Source of the DNA: Brevundimonas poindexterae
GTDB lineage: Bacteria > Pseudomonadota > Alphaproteobacteria > Caulobacterales > Caulobacteraceae
Direction of reading: 5' to 3'
DNA length: 64,000 nt
NCBI RefSeq assembly: GCF_020524625.1
Contig: NZ_JAIVLL010000002.1
Coordinates: 620,001-684,000, forward strand
Positions 48,021-58,187 of this stretch are shown here, piece by piece (position 1 is the first letter of the stretch; each line of letters starts with the position of its first letter). Below the pieces are notes generated by a model. It saw nothing but the letters and a program-made list of their open reading frames with translations, did not search any database and had not been told where the DNA came from. The translations under genes were made by a program, and so were the position numbers.

Positions 48021-49055
48021 ATGTCTGATACGCCTCCCGCCTATTCCGGTCCGCGCCGCATTCTGAGCGGCATCCAGGCCTCGGGTGCCCTGCACCTCGG
48101 CAACTATCTGGGCGCGCTCAAGCGCTTCACCCAGCTGCAGGACGCGGGCGCCCCGTGCTTCCTGTTCGTCGCCGATCTGCACGCCATCACCGTCTGGCAG
48201 GAGCCTGACAAGCTGACGGCCCAGACGCGCGAGATCGCCGCCGCCTATCTGGCCTCGGGCCTCGATCCGGCGCGCTCGGTGATCTTTCCGCAGTCGGCGG
48301 TGCGCGCCCATGCGGAGCTGGCCTGGGTATTCAACTGCGTCGCCCGCCTCGGCTGGCTGGACCGGATGACCCAGTTCAAGGAGAAGTCGGGCAAGCACAA
48401 GGAGCGGGCCTCGGTCGGCCTCTATACCTATCCGGTGCTGCAGGCGGCCGACATCCTCGTCTACAAGGCGACCGAGGTGCCGACCGGGGAGGACCAGAAA
48501 CAGCACCTCGAGCTGACCCGCGACATCGCCCAGAAGTTCAACAATGACTTTGGCGTGCCGGGCTTCTTCCCCCAGCCCGAGCCGGTCATTCAGGGCCCCG
48601 CGCCGCGCGTCATGAGCCTGCGTGACGGTCAGGCCAAGATGTCCAAGTCAGACCCGTCGGACCTGTCGCGCATCAATCTGACCGACGATGCCGACACCAT
48701 CGCCGCCAAGGTGCGGAAGGCCAAGACCGATCCGGAGCCCCTGCCCGAGACGCTGGACGGGCTGGAGGGACGGCCGGAAGCGAAGAACCTGGTGACGATC
48801 TATGCCGCCCTGTCGGACCAGACGAAGGAGGCTGTGCTGGCCGAATTCGCGGGGCAGGGCTTTGGCGCCTTCAAGCCGAAGCTGGCCGAGGTGGCGGTCG
48901 CCGCCATGGCCCCGGTCACGGCCGAGATGCGCCGCCTGATGGCCGATCCGGCCGAGATCGACCGGGTGCTGAAGGACGGGGCCGAGCGCGCCTCGGCCGT
49001 TGCCGACCCGGTCGTCGACGAGGTCAAGAAGATCGTTGGCTTCTGGAGGCCCTGA
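48021..49055 (+). CDS. trpS: Tryptophanyl-tRNA synthetase
   Basis: This class I synthetase is 344 residues from the ATG at 48021; an ATG at 48009 is in frame. The HIGH-like HLGNYLGAL within [14 protein letters not shown] and the KMSKSDPSD loop are both present, as are FVADLHAIT and [15 protein letters not shown]. The gene is 2 bases upstream of the OsmC gene. Confidence 0.96.
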   Translation: MSDTPPAYSGPRRILSGIQASGALHLGNYLGALKRFTQLQDAGAPCFLFVADLHAITVWQEPDKLTAQTREIAAAYLASGLDPARSVIFPQSAVRAHAELAWVFNCVARLGWLDRMTQFKEKSGKHKERASVGLYTYPVLQAADILVYKATEVPTGEDQKQHLELTRDIAQKFNNDFGVPGFFPQPEPVIQGPAPRVMSLRDGQAKMSKSDPSDLSRINLTDDADTIAAKVRKAKTDPEPLPETLDGLEGRPEAKNLVTIYAALSDQTKEAVLAEFAGQGFGAFKPKLAEVAVAAMAPVTAEMRRLMADPAEIDRVLKDGAERASAVADPVVDEVKKIVGFWRP

Positions 49056-49056
49056 A

Positions 49057-49506
49057 GTGAGCACCTATACCGCCACGGTCGACTGGTCGCGCGGCGATCA
49101 ACCGTTCACCGACGGGGCCTATTCGCGGGCGCACGACTGGCGGTTTGACGGGGGTGCCGTGGTGCGGGGCTCGTCGGCTCCGCCGGTGCCGGGCTCGGAC
49201 CCCGCCGCCGTTGACCCGGAAGAGGCGCTGGTGGCGGCGGTGTCGGCCTGCCACATGCTGTTCTTTCTGGCCTTTGCGGCCAGGGCCGGCCTGACGGTCG
49301 ACCGCTATACCGACGCCGCGGTGGCCGACATGGGCCGGGACGACCGGGGCAAGATCTCGATCACTCGCGTGACCCTGCGTCCCGACATCCGCTGGGTCGG
49401 CGAGACTCCTCCGGCCGGGGTGCTGGACGACCTGCACCACCGGGCGCACGAGGCCTGCTATCTGGCCAACTCGATCCGCGGCGAGGTCGTCGTCGAGCCC
49501 GTCTAG
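49057..49506 (+). CDS. OsmC-family peroxiredoxin-like protein
   Basis: The 149-residue product starts at GTG 49057, 2 bases after trpS, with GGAGG 8 bases upstream. OsmC/Ohr proteins reduce organic hydroperoxides using two Cys; here they are in VSACHMLFFLAFAARAG and HEACYLANSIRGEVVVEP, and an Arg/Glu context fits the fold. Translational coupling to trpS is likely by position only. The stop interlocks with the convergent hydrolase gene in CTAG. Confidence 0.9.
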   Translation: MSTYTATVDWSRGDQPFTDGAYSRAHDWRFDGGAVVRGSSAPPVPGSDPAAVDPEEALVAAVSACHMLFFLAFAARAGLTVDRYTDAAVADMGRDDRGKISITRVTLRPDIRWVGETPPAGVLDDLHHRAHEACYLANSIRGEVVVEPV

Positions 49507-50252
49507 AGAGCGGGCGCCAGATCGGTCAGCAGGGCGGTGAAGCGCCGGATCGCCTCCTTTGCCAGCTCGGGGTCATGGCGCATGGGCGGGGCGCTCATCG
49601 GTTCGTCGAAGGCGTGGGTGCCCTCGGCGATCCAGGTCTCGACCTCAACGCCGCAGTTCCGGACCATGGCATGGACCCGTTCGGCATTGCGCACCGTCGT
49701 CAGGTGGTCGGTGCGGGCGATGACGCCGAGGGTCTTCGGACAGTGCCGCCAGGGCTTCATCCGGTTGGCCGCAAGGAAGCCGACGTAAGGGTAGGCCAGC
49801 CAGGCGCCCTTCACCCCTGCGAGGTCACAGGCAGCCGGGTCCGACAGGCCGAGCGCCCCGGGCCGGGGATCGGCGCTCATGGCCTCCATAATGCCCCAGC
49901 CGCCGTGACTCCATCCGGCGAGGCACAGGCGACCGGCATCGACCTCGGGCCGGCGCGACAGGCCGTCGATGGTGGCCAGCACATCCCCACCCCGGGCATG
50001 TCCGCGAAAATGCAGGCCGGTGCAGACGGTGGCCATGGCGAAGCTGCGGCTCCACCCCCGGGCGGCGAAGGAATCAACGATGTATGCCCGCCAGCCCGCC
50101 GCCCTGGCCGCCTCGGCATAGAGGGGCAGGTGATCGCGGACGCCCCCGCAGCCGTGAAACAGCGGGACCGCCGGACGCGGCCGGTCGTCGTCCGGCTCCA
50201 CCACCGTCACATGGGGCTCCAGCCGGGCCCAGCGTTCCGCAAGCGTGTCCAT
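49503..50252 (-). CDS. Dienelactone hydrolase-like alpha/beta hydrolase
   Basis: The product is about 249 residues. The nucleophile elbow is GWSHGG (Ser nucleophile), with the oxyanion/strand region [15 protein letters not shown] earlier and GTHAFDE with the catalytic His near the C-terminus; an Asp in the ARTDHLTTV segment may be the acid. The frame extends to 50273, but the Met at 50252 has a strong GGGGTG ribosome-binding site, and the extension lies within a repeat, so I chose 50252. The substrate is unknown. Confidence 0.85.
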   Translation of the reverse strand: MDTLAERWARLEPHVTVVEPDDDRPRPAVPLFHGCGGVRDHLPLYAEAARAAGWRAYIVDSFAARGWSRSFAMATVCTGLHFRGHARGGDVLATIDGLSRRPEVDAGRLCLAGWSHGGWGIMEAMSADPRPGALGLSDPAACDLAGVKGAWLAYPYVGFLAANRMKPWRHCPKTLGVIARTDHLTTVRNAERVHAMVRNCGVEVETWIAEGTHAFDEPMSAPPMRHDPELAKEAIRRFTALLTDLAPAL

Positions 50253-50269
50253 ATTCACCCCCATAGCCC

Positions 50270-50343
50270 TCAAGCCGCGAGCGACCGCGTCGCGAGCCCA
50301 GGGCCAGTGTCAGCTCAAGCAGCGAGCAACCGCGTTGCGAGCG
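50270..50343. repeat. Two direct copies of a short hairpin repeat
   Basis: Copy 1 (about 50270-50297) and copy 2 (about 50315-50343) share TCAAGC-GCGAGC-ACCGCGT-GCGAGC, with three small differences. Each copy can pair GCGAGC-type arms. They fill the gap between the hydrolase start and purH. It is probably a local duplication of an intergenic hairpin element. Confidence 0.65.
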
Positions 50344-50357
50344 TTAGCGCCCCCCAA

Positions 50358-51959
50358 TCAGTGCCGGAAGACCCGGGTTCCCGTAAAGGCCATGGCGATG
50401 CCCTTGTCGTCGGCGGCGGCGATCACCTCGGCGTCACGGATCGACCCGCCCGGCTGGATGACCGAGGTGGCCCCGGCGGCGACCGCTTCCAGCAGGCCGT
50501 CGGCGAAGGGGAAGAAGGCCTCGGACGCACAGGCCGAGCCTTCGGCCAGCGACGGCAGGCCCTGGGCCTCTCCGGCCTCGCGGGCGCGGATGGCGGCGAT
50601 GCGGGCGCTGTCGCGGCGGTTCATCTGGCCCGCGCCGATGCCGGCGGTCTGGCCGTCCTTGGCATAGACGATGGCATTGGACTTGACGTGCTTGGCCACG
50701 GTGAAGGCGAACAGCATGTCGCGCACCTCGGCGTCGGTGGGCTGGCGCTTGGTGACGATGGTCAGGTCGGCGGGCGTGATCCGCGCCAGATCCCGCGACT
50801 GCACCAGGAAGCCCCCGGCGACCGAGCGGAACACCGAGCCGGCCTGCATCGGATCGGGCAGGCCGTCGGTCAGCAGCAGGCGCAGGTTCTTCTTCGCCGC
50901 AAAGACCGCCATCGCCTCCTCATCGGCGCCGGGGGCGATGACCACCTCGGTGAAGATGTCGGTGATCAGCCGGGCGTCGGCCGCTGTCAGGGGGCGGTTG
51001 ACCGCGACCACGCCGCCGAAGGCCGAGACGGAATCGCAGGCCAGCGCCCGCTGATAGGCCGCCGACAGGTCGCTGCCGATGGCCACACCACAGGGGTTGG
51101 CGTGCTTGACGATCACACAGGCGGGCTCGCTGAACTCGGCGACCAGTTCATAGGCGGCGTCGGCGTCGGCGATATTGTTGTAGCCCAGCTCCTTGCCCTG
51201 CAGCTGGCGGGCGTTGGCGACGCCGGGACGGCGGTCGGCGGTGCGGTAGAAGGCACCCGACTGGTGCGGGTTCTCGCCGTAGCGCAGGGTCTGGGCGAGG
51301 GTGCCGGCAATGGATTTGCGGACCGGGGCCGCATCCTCGACCCGGTCGGCGAACCAGCCGCTGACGGCAGCGTCATAGGCGGCGGTTCGGGCAAAGGCAC
51401 GCGCGGCCAGCTGTTTGCGAAGGGCCAGCGAGGTCGCGCCGTCGGCCTTGAGCGCGGCGATCACCTGATCCATAGCGTCGCGATCGACGCAGACGGCGAC
51501 GTGGCCGTGGTTCTTGGCCGCCGAGCGGATCATGGCCGGGCCGCCGATGTCGATGTTCTCGATACAGGCCTCGAAGCCCGCGCCCGATTCAACGGTGGAT
51601 TCGAAGGGGTAGAGATCGATCCAGGCGATATCGATCGGGCCGATGCCGTGTTGCTCCATGGCCGCAGCGTGGGCCGGGGCATTGCGGACCCCCAGCAGGC
51701 CGCCGTGCACCACCGGGTGGAGCGTCTTCACCCGGCCGTCCATCATTTCCGGAAAGCCGGTCAGGTCGGCGACATCGCGCACCGGCAGGCCGGCCTTGTC
51801 GATCGCGGCGCGTGTGCCGCCGGTCGAGACCAGTTCCACGCCCAGATCGTTGAGCGCCTGCGCGACCTCGACCAGGCCGGCCTTGTCGGACAGGGAGATC
51901 AGCGCCCGGACGGGACGGACGGCATCGGGGGCGGGCGGAAAGTCGGGAGCAGCGGGCAT
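50358..51959 (-). CDS. purH: Bifunctional AICAR formyltransferase/IMP cyclohydrolase
   Basis: PurH carries out the last two steps of IMP synthesis. From the ATG at 51959 the product is 533 residues. The IMP cyclohydrolase domain has [27 protein letters not shown] and [15 protein letters not shown]. The AICAR transformylase domain has [45 protein letters not shown] and [22 protein letters not shown]. The frame extends upstream of 51959 but without homology. Confidence 0.97.
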   Translation of the reverse strand: MPAAPDFPPAPDAVRPVRALISLSDKAGLVEVAQALNDLGVELVSTGGTRAAIDKAGLPVRDVADLTGFPEMMDGRVKTLHPVVHGGLLGVRNAPAHAAAMEQHGIGPIDIAWIDLYPFESTVESGAGFEACIENIDIGGPAMIRSAAKNHGHVAVCVDRDAMDQVIAALKADGATSLALRKQLAARAFARTAAYDAAVSGWFADRVEDAAPVRKSIAGTLAQTLRYGENPHQSGAFYRTADRRPGVANARQLQGKELGYNNIADADAAYELVAEFSEPACVIVKHANPCGVAIGSDLSAAYQRALACDSVSAFGGVVAVNRPLTAADARLITDIFTEVVIAPGADEEAMAVFAAKKNLRLLLTDGLPDPMQAGSVFRSVAGGFLVQSRDLARITPADLTIVTKRQPTDAEVRDMLFAFTVAKHVKSNAIVYAKDGQTAGIGAGQMNRRDSARIAAIRAREAGEAQGLPSLAEGSACASEAFFPFADGLLEAVAAGATSVIQPGGSIRDAEVIAAADDKGIAMAFTGTRVFRH

Positions 51960-52070
51960 GACGGGGCTCGGTCTGGAGGGGCGCGGGGAGGGCGGCGGGA
52001 GGACCGCGCGTCTAGCATTCCCCTCGGCAATGGTCACGCCCGCCGTGCATCCGCCCGGGCGGAAGGCGGC

Positions 52071-52949
52071 TCAGCGCGCCTCGCTGTCGGCCATCTGCTG
52101 CATGTCGGCGGCCACCGCCTCGGGGCGGGGGGCGGTCTCGGCATGGCGGGTGTCCTGACGGCGGGCCAGGGTCCACACCTTGTCCTCGACGAATGCCGTC
52201 CCGTCGAAGGCCAGCACGGTCACGGTGATGGAGCGATCGTCCCACTCGATGCGGTTGATGCTGGGCGGCACGCCGCGCAGCCGGTGCGACAGGGTCCCGC
52301 AGCCGACGGCGTAGGATTTGTGATCCCCCAGCTGGATGGGCAGGGCGAACGGAACATGGACATGGCCGCTGAGCACCAGATCGACGCCGGCGTCGGCAAA
52401 CAGCTGGGCGGCCCGGCGACCGCGCTTCACATCACCGGTGACGGGCGCGCCTTCCATTTCGATCAGGGGATGATGGACGGCGACGATGCGCAACGCCCCG
52501 ACGGGTGCCCGCGAGAGGGCCTCGGCGGCCCGGGACGTCTGGTCCAGATCGATGACGCCCTTGGACCAGTTGAGGCGGGCCTGCCAGCCACGGGCCGTGG
52601 TGATGCCGCGCACCATCAGGGCGGTGTCGGTGAAGCGGGCGCTGAACTGGTGGTCGTGGGCCGGGTGGCCGACGGCGTCCTCGAACGCCCCCCACGGATT
52701 GAAGACACGCGCCATCACATCCCAGTAGGGCACATCGTGGTTGCCGACGGTGACGAACACCGGCGTCGGCAGGCTGTCGATCCAGCGGGCGGCATCGAGG
52801 AATTCGGAGCGCGCGCCGACCTGGGTGATGTCGCCGGTGATCAGGGTCAGGTCCGGACGGACCTCGTGCAGCAGGTCGTGAACGGCGGTCACCGCCTCGG
52901 GGATCTCGCAGCCGAAATGCACGTCCGAAACCTGGATAATCCGCCCCAC
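52071..52949 (-). CDS. Calcineurin-like metallophosphoesterase
   Basis: The 292-residue product has all metallophosphoesterase metal motifs: VSDVHFG, ITGDITQ, VGNHDVP, an HHP in the middle and SGHVHVP. The fold binds two metal ions and hydrolyses phosphodiesters or phosphomonoesters; the substrate is unknown (cAMP- or lipid-type substrates are possible). It starts with GTG at 52949 that overlaps the last base of the lipid-kinase gene, with a strong GGAGG upstream, so the two are co-translated. Confidence 0.92.
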   Translation of the reverse strand: MGRIIQVSDVHFGCEIPEAVTAVHDLLHEVRPDLTLITGDITQVGARSEFLDAARWIDSLPTPVFVTVGNHDVPYWDVMARVFNPWGAFEDAVGHPAHDHQFSARFTDTALMVRGITTARGWQARLNWSKGVIDLDQTSRAAEALSRAPVGALRIVAVHHPLIEMEGAPVTGDVKRGRRAAQLFADAGVDLVLSGHVHVPFALPIQLGDHKSYAVGCGTLSHRLRGVPPSINRIEWDDRSITVTVLAFDGTAFVEDKVWTLARRQDTRHAETAPRPEAVAADMQQMADSEAR

Positions 52950-53902
52950 TAGACCCCTTCCTCCCCCGATGGCTCCGCATCGGCGGCAGGGGCGAGGGCG
53001 CGGAAGGCCACGGCGTCGAAGACGACCTCGGCCTCGGCATCGAGCAGGGTCGGTTCTCCGTCGATCACGGCAGGAATACGCGAGCGGGCCGAGACGGTGA
53101 CGTAGCGGGTGGGTCGGGTACGCACCGAGGAATCCCGGCGCCAGTCGTCAAACAGGGCATGCGCCGCCAGACGGAAGGCGTCGACGGCGCCGCGAGTGTT
53201 CATGGCGGCGGCCTCGAGCCCCGTCGGGGCCTCCATGGCGCGGGAGATGGTGGGGCTGATGAGCACCAGAGCCTCGGCGCGGCCGGGGCCTTCCCCGACC
53301 AGGGTGTAGCGGAGGCGCCCGGTGAAGGCGCGTTTCAGCGCGCGCTGGCCATGCAGCCAGGCCAGACGCAGCCGACCCACGCGGACGGCTTCTCGCGCCG
53401 GCGCCCACAGGGCGGGCGCCCCCAGAATGGCCGCACAGTAAAAGGGCCGGGATTCGATGCGGTCGACGACGCGTCCCCCGGCAACCGGCACCTCGGTGCC
53501 GGACTCCAGCGCGCTCCGGAGCGCCTTCTTCCAGTCTGCGGTGCCGTAGAGGGCCTTGGGCAGCATGTTCATCGTGCCGCCGGGCAGGGGCGCGATGAGC
53601 GGGCCGTCCGGCCCCGCCCGGGCCGCGATGGTGCCGGCCGTGCCGTCGCCCGCCAGCACGAACAGGGCGTCGGCCTTCGCCTCGAAGGCTTCATCGATCC
53701 GGGCGTCGAAATTATCGGCGTCCAGTCCGACCACCGTGGCCTGGAGGTCGTAGTCGGCGAGGATGGCCTCGACCTCCTCGAGGGCCTTGTCCCCCACGCC
53801 GCCGGACAGCGGATTGACCAGCACCACGATCGAGCGCAGGGGCACGGCCGACGTCAGCGGCCGCGCGGTCGACGTCTCTTCAATGGTCAAGGTTTCCGCC
53901 AT
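52949..53902 (-). CDS. Diacylglycerol/sphingosine kinase-like protein (DAGK catalytic domain)
   Basis: The 317-residue product has the DAGK_cat fold signatures VVLVNPLSGGVGDKALEEV and the ATP-binding VLAGDGTAGTIAARA, then LPGGTMNMLPKALYG. Family members phosphorylate diacylglycerol or related lipids. Together with the overlapping metallophosphoesterase downstream, a role in lipid phosphate turnover is plausible but inferred from context only. Confidence 0.88.
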   Translation of the reverse strand: MAETLTIEETSTARPLTSAVPLRSIVVLVNPLSGGVGDKALEEVEAILADYDLQATVVGLDADNFDARIDEAFEAKADALFVLAGDGTAGTIAARAGPDGPLIAPLPGGTMNMLPKALYGTADWKKALRSALESGTEVPVAGGRVVDRIESRPFYCAAILGAPALWAPAREAVRVGRLRLAWLHGQRALKRAFTGRLRYTLVGEGPGRAEALVLISPTISRAMEAPTGLEAAAMNTRGAVDAFRLAAHALFDDWRRDSSVRTRPTRYVTVSARSRIPAVIDGEPTLLDAEAEVVFDAVAFRALAPAADAEPSGEEGV

Positions 53903-53958
53903 GGCGGCTGAACGTGCCGAAGGTCCGGGCGTTCCAGCCGCCGGAGACGAAGCCGCGA

Positions 53959-54318
53959 TCAGGGGTTCTTGAGTTCCTCGGCCGTGCGCTCGGCGCCGGC
54001 CTCGAGGGCGTCGCCGGTCTTCTCGGCCAGATCCCCGGCATCGTCGGCCACGGCCTCGGCCGCCTCGGGCGCCTGACCGACCAGACCCTTGACGCCGTTC
54101 ACGCCGCTGGTGATCCAGCGATCAATGGTGGCGCCCCCTCCGGCGACGGACCCTTCCTTGATGCCCAGCGCCACCGTCAGGGCCCCGAACACGGCCAGGA
54201 GGACGATGATGAGCCCGATGATGCCCGACAGGCCGGCGCCCGAGCGGCGCTTCTTGCGGGCCCACACGGGGCTGGCATGACCGTCATCGGCCATCCGAGT
54301 GATCTGGTTGAAACGCAT
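53959..54318 (-). CDS. Small membrane protein of unknown function
   Basis: The product is about 119 residues from ATG 54318. It has a basic N-terminus (WARKKRRSG), one membrane helix (LSGIIGLIIVLLAVFGALTVAL) and an Ala/Glu/Asp-rich C-terminal helix. I do not recognise a family. The orientation suggests a cytoplasmic N-terminus by the positive-inside rule. Confidence 0.65.
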   Translation of the reverse strand: MRFNQITRMADDGHASPVWARKKRRSGAGLSGIIGLIIVLLAVFGALTVALGIKEGSVAGGGATIDRWITSGVNGVKGLVGQAPEAAEAVADDAGDLAEKTGDALEAGAERTAEELKNP

Positions 54319-54479
54319 ACGCAAATACCCCCTGGTTCTTGAAGGGGCCCCGGCTGGTATGCCCCCCGGCCCCTCTCCCGGACCTTAATACAGTCTTAAT
54401 GCGAGATATAGTCGAGGAACCGGGGCCATAATCCAGCGTTCTCACCCCGGGGGCGAACTGAAGGGAAAAGGGATTGACG

Positions 54480-54836
54480 ATGAAGAGAGCGATTTTCGCC
54501 ATTGCGGCCGCCGGCCTGCTGAGCACGGCCTGCGCCAGCGACCCGTACGGCTACGGCGGTACCAATGAAACCGTCCGTCAGGGCGCGGCCGGTGCGGCCA
54601 TCGGCGCTGTCGCCGGTGCCATCATCGGTAACAACGTGGGTGACGGCAGCGCCGGCACCGGTGCGGCCATCGGTGCCGCCGTGGGCGGTGCCGCCGGCGC
54701 CATCCGTGGCTCGAACCAGGACCGCGCCAACCAGCGTCGCAACTATGACCAGCAGCGCGGCGCCTACTACTACTGCTACCCCGAAGGGGACTGCTATTGG
54801 GAAGACGGTACGCGTCGGAACCCGCCGCGGTACTGA
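54480..54836 (+). CDS. Glycine-zipper outer-membrane lipoprotein-like protein
   Basis: The 118-residue product has a signal peptide with a possible lipobox (GLLSTAC). A glycine-zipper segment follows (GAAGAAIGAVAGAIIGNN and a second GAAIGAAVGGAAGAIRG), then a Tyr/Cys-rich end (YYYCYPEGDCYWEDG). Glycine-zipper 2TM proteins are common in the alphaproteobacterial envelope. It shares its architecture with the protein at 59969-60487. A terminator follows. Confidence 0.82.
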   Translation: MKRAIFAIAAAGLLSTACASDPYGYGGTNETVRQGAAGAAIGAVAGAIIGNNVGDGSAGTGAAIGAAVGGAAGAIRGSNQDRANQRRNYDQQRGAYYYCYPEGDCYWEDGTRRNPPRY

Positions 54837-54857
54837 TCGGACCTGAATCTGAAGGAG

Positions 54858-54893
54858 AAGGCGGCCTTTCCGTGCGGAAGGGCCGCCTTTTTC
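54858..54893 (+). terminator. Intrinsic terminator after the glycine-zipper gene
   Basis: AAGGCGGCC pairs with GGCCGCCTT across a TTTCCGTGCGGAAG loop that itself can pair, followed by a T-run. It lies about 22 bases after the stop codon. Confidence 0.9.
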
Positions 54894-54927
54894 TGTTAGG
54901 GTGAGGGCCAGGTTGGGGAGAGATGGC

Positions 54928-55395
54928 ATGTCATCGGTATCGATTTCGCGTTTTGCGGCGCTGGCGGCGGTCGCCGGTGTCGGGCTGGCGAGCTGTTCGG
55001 GGTACGGGCCGTTCCGCGACCGGAGCGACCTGGTGGTCGAGCCCGCCACCTGCACCGCCAAGCGGTTCGACATCTATTTCGCCGAGGGTCAGGCGCGCCT
55101 GACCGATCCGGCGATGCAGGCCATCCGCATGACCGCCGACCAGCTGCGCGGGTGTGACATCCGGAAGGTGCAGGTGATCGGTCTGGCCTCGTCGACGGGA
55201 TCGTCGGCCGCCAACCAGACCCTGTCGGAGCGTCGGGCCATTGCGGTGACCGAGGCGCTGGAAGCCGAGGGCTGGCCCCTGCCGGTGTTCGAGATCGCGG
55301 TCGCCGGCGATACAGGCGCGACCTCGGGCGACGGGACGGCCGTGCCGCTGCGCCGCCGCACCGAAGTGCTGATCGAGGCCGCGCCCCCGCGCTAG
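54928..55395 (+). CDS. OmpA-C-like lipoprotein
   Basis: The 155-residue product has a lipoprotein signal (VAGVGLASCSGYG). The C-terminal domain has the OmpA/peptidoglycan-associated pattern: FDIYFAEGQARLTDPAMQAI, VQVIGLASSTGSSAANQTLSERRAIAVTEAL and RRRTEVLIEA. Proteins of this class bind peptidoglycan and tether the outer membrane. One canonical Asp of the binding pocket appears replaced in the LASSTG segment, so binding is uncertain. Confidence 0.82.
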   Translation: MSSVSISRFAALAAVAGVGLASCSGYGPFRDRSDLVVEPATCTAKRFDIYFAEGQARLTDPAMQAIRMTADQLRGCDIRKVQVIGLASSTGSSAANQTLSERRAIAVTEALEAEGWPLPVFEIAVAGDTGATSGDGTAVPLRRRTEVLIEAAPPR

Positions 55396-55509
55396 GCCGT
55401 GCGTCCCGCCGTCGCAGATGAGTCGTGAGCGCTCCCGAGGGAGGTGACCCGGCGCGCGCGCGCGCCTAGGGTCGCGCCGTCCTCATTGCTTCGGGAGCCG
55501 AGAGCGCCG

Positions 55510-57687
55510 GTGCCGACCCTGTCCCTGTTCCTGCGACGGCTGCTGCTGGCGGCGCTGCTGGCCATGTCGGCCGTCGCCCCGGCCCAAGCCCAGTCGGGGG
55601 CGCAAAGCTCAATCGCGGCAAGGACCGGCCCGGCCTCGACCGAGCGGATCACGGCAGAGCTGGTGTCGATGACGGCCAGCGCCACGCCGGGATCGACCCT
55701 GATCCTGGCGGTACGACAGGACATCCGGCCCGACTGGCACACCTATTGGCGCAATCCCGGGGATTCCGGCGGGGCGACCACCCTCAGCTGGCACCTGCCC
55801 GAGGGGCTGGACGCCGGAGACATCGTCTGGCCGACACCCGAGCGCCTGCCGCTCTCCGGGTTGATGAATTACGGCTATGAGGGCGTCGTCTATCTGCCGG
55901 TGCCGGTCGCCGTGCCCGCCGATGCTGTGCCGGGCGAGATGCTGGACCTGTCGGTGACCGCCCTGTTTCTGGTGTGCAGCGCCGAAATGTGCGTGCCGGA
56001 CCAGCTGGAGCTGGCCCTGAGGCTGCCGGTCGGCGCGGCCGACCAACGCGCGCTCGAGACCCCCCATGCCGACGCGATGCAGGCCGTGCTGGACAGCGCA
56101 CCCCGCCCCGCAGGTCTGGAGGCCCGCGTGGCCCGGGGCCCGGGCGGCGCCCTGACGCTGGCGGTGACCGGAGATGCGCTCAAGGGCGAGGGCGGTCCGG
56201 GTCCGGTCTATTTCTATCCGTTCGGGACGGATGTGATCGACCATGCCGCGCCCCAGACCGGGACCTGGGGGCCGGAGGGGCTGGCCCTGACGCTCCGCCC
56301 GGGCAGCCGGCCCGCGGACGGGCCGCCGGAGGCGATCGCCGGGGTGCTGACCACCGCGCGCGGCGCCTATGAGATCATCGCCCGGCCCGGCCCCTTGCCG
56401 GACGGGACGAACGGGTCGGGGACGCTCGACAGCGAGGCACAGACCCGGGGCGGGTTCGATCTGTCGGCCCTGCTGCAGGCGGCGCTGCTGGCGCTGGCAG
56501 GCGGGCTGATCCTGAATCTGATGCCCTGCGTCTTCCCGATTCTGGCGATGAAGGCGGCGGCGCTGGCCCGGGCCGCCCACGACCCGCGCGAGGCTCGGCG
56601 CGACGGTCTGGCCTTTCTGGCGGGTGTACTGGTGACCTTCCTGTTGCTGGCCGGGCTGATGCTGGGCCTGAGGGCAACGGGAGAGGCGATCGGCTGGGGC
56701 TTTCAGCTTCAGAGCCCGGTCGTGGTGCTGTCGCTGGCGCTGCTGACGCTGGCGGTGGGGCTGAACCTGTCGGGCGTCTATCACATCGGCCAGTCGCTTC
56801 AGGGGCTGGGCGAGGTGCGGCTGGCGCGCCTGCCGGGCGGCACCGGGGCCTTTTTCACGGGGGTGCTGGCAGTGGCAGTGGCGGCGCCCTGTACCGCCCC
56901 CTTCATGGCGGCGGCGCTGGGCGCGGCGCTGGTCATGCCCTGGGCGGCCGCGCTGATGGTGTTCCTGATGCTGGGGCTGGGTCTGGCCCTGCCATTCGTG
57001 GCCATCAGCCTGAGCCCGCCGCTGCTGGCGCGCCTGCCGCGGCCAGGACCGTGGATGGACCGGATGAAAGGTCTGCTGGCCTTTCCCATGTATGCGACGA
57101 CGCTGTGGCTGATGTGGGTGGCGGCACGGCAAGCGGGCAGCGAGGTGCTGGCGCTGGGCCTGCTGGCGGGTCTGATGCTGGCCTTTGCCCTGTGGCTGTG
57201 GGGCACGCGACAGGCGGGCGCCGGGCGGTGGGCGGTGGTCCTCGGCCTGATCTCCCTGCTGGCCGCAGGGGCCGCCCTGGCCGTGGCCGCCCGGATGGAG
57301 CCGGACGTCCCGGCCGCGTCCGCAGACGGCACCGAAGCACTGGCCGCCGGGGTCTGGTCATCCGCAGCGGTCGAGGCTGCCCGCGCCGAGGGGCGGCCCG
57401 TGCTGGTCAATTTCACCGCCGACTGGTGCGTGACCTGCAAGATCAATGAGCGGGTGGCACTGTCATCCGCCGAGGTGGCGAAGGCCCTGGAGGAGACCCG
57501 GGGCGTCTATCTGGTCGGGGACTGGACCGTGCGCGACCCGGCCATCACCCGCGAGCTGGAGCGTCACGGGCGCTCGGGCGTGCCCCTGTATCTGCTCTAT
57601 GCGCCCGGACAGGCGGAGCCGCGCGTCCTGCCGCAGCTGTTGACGCCAGGGCTGGTGGCGGAGGCGGTCCGCGACGCGGGCCGCTGA
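55510..57687 (+). CDS. dsbD: DsbD-family thiol:disulfide interchange protein
   Basis: This inner-membrane protein carries reducing power to the periplasm. I place the start at GTG 55510, where a signal peptide begins (PTLSLFLRRLLLAALLAMS). The 725-residue product has an N-terminal periplasmic domain with a Cys pair (LVCSAEMCVPDQ), a central eight-helix DsbD segment with NLMPCVFPILAMKAAAL and a second Cys in AAPCTAPFM, and a C-terminal thioredoxin-like domain with NFTADWCVTCKINE. It may be ScsB-like instead of classical DsbD. Confidence 0.88.
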   Translation: MPTLSLFLRRLLLAALLAMSAVAPAQAQSGAQSSIAARTGPASTERITAELVSMTASATPGSTLILAVRQDIRPDWHTYWRNPGDSGGATTLSWHLPEGLDAGDIVWPTPERLPLSGLMNYGYEGVVYLPVPVAVPADAVPGEMLDLSVTALFLVCSAEMCVPDQLELALRLPVGAADQRALETPHADAMQAVLDSAPRPAGLEARVARGPGGALTLAVTGDALKGEGGPGPVYFYPFGTDVIDHAAPQTGTWGPEGLALTLRPGSRPADGPPEAIAGVLTTARGAYEIIARPGPLPDGTNGSGTLDSEAQTRGGFDLSALLQAALLALAGGLILNLMPCVFPILAMKAAALARAAHDPREARRDGLAFLAGVLVTFLLLAGLMLGLRATGEAIGWGFQLQSPVVVLSLALLTLAVGLNLSGVYHIGQSLQGLGEVRLARLPGGTGAFFTGVLAVAVAAPCTAPFMAAALGAALVMPWAAALMVFLMLGLGLALPFVAISLSPPLLARLPRPGPWMDRMKGLLAFPMYATTLWLMWVAARQAGSEVLALGLLAGLMLAFALWLWGTRQAGAGRWAVVLGLISLLAAGAALAVAARMEPDVPAASADGTEALAAGVWSSAAVEAARAEGRPVLVNFTADWCVTCKINERVALSSAEVAKALEETRGVYLVGDWTVRDPAITRELERHGRSGVPLYLLYAPGQAEPRVLPQLLTPGLVAEAVRDAGR

Positions 57688-57704
57688 TCGCTTCAGCCGG
57701 GGCT

Positions 57705-58187
57705 CTATTCGGGGAAGGTCTGACCCGGGGCGGTGATGACGGCGATGTTGTCGTCGAACAGGTGCACCAGTTCTGACAGGGCCAGATCTCGGCTTTCGCG
57801 CGTGTCGGCAGCCTCCATGTCGGCGATCCGGCGCGGCATGTCCTCGGACAGGCCCCGGAGGATGCAGGTCATGTCGCCCTGGCTCTCGCGCGACTTGAGG
57901 ATCAGGTGGCCCTGCATGTCGAGGTCGCTGAGGGCCAGCGCCTCGGTACGGAAGCTGAGCCAGTCTTCGCCGGTCAGGAAGTTCGGCTGGTGCACGGCGC
58001 CGCTGGCGGCCCAGCCCTCGGTGACGCCCTTCAGGTGTTCGGCGCGCGAGACGATGTCGACGAACAGGGGCTCGGTCACCAGACCGGTCAGGTCGGCCGG
58101 CACGGCGGCCGGATCGAGCGAGGCGGCGAGCGCCACATCGGGATTGGTGAGCAGCAGGGCCGTGGCGACCGCCAGTCCACAGGACAT
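57705..58187 (-). CDS. Secreted hypothetical protein
   Basis: The product is about 160 residues from ATG 58187, which has GGAAAGG upstream. It begins with a signal peptide (MSCGLAVATALLLTNPDVALA). The mature region has no motif that I recognise; a single Cys lies in GDMTCILRGL. The gene is convergent with dsbD and divergent from pgi. Location is probably periplasmic. Confidence 0.7.
   Translation of the reverse strand: MSCGLAVATALLLTNPDVALAASLDPAAVPADLTGLVTEPLFVDIVSRAEHLKGVTEGWAASGAVHQPNFLTGEDWLSFRTEALALSDLDMQGHLILKSRESQGDMTCILRGLSEDMPRRIADMEAADTRESRDLALSELVHLFDDNIAVITAPGQTFPE

Noticed and set aside
49575..52952. A 1125-codon open frame on the plus strand
   Set aside because: It is antisense to the hydrolase, purH and metallophosphoesterase genes and shows low-complexity Gly/Arg/His-rich translation.
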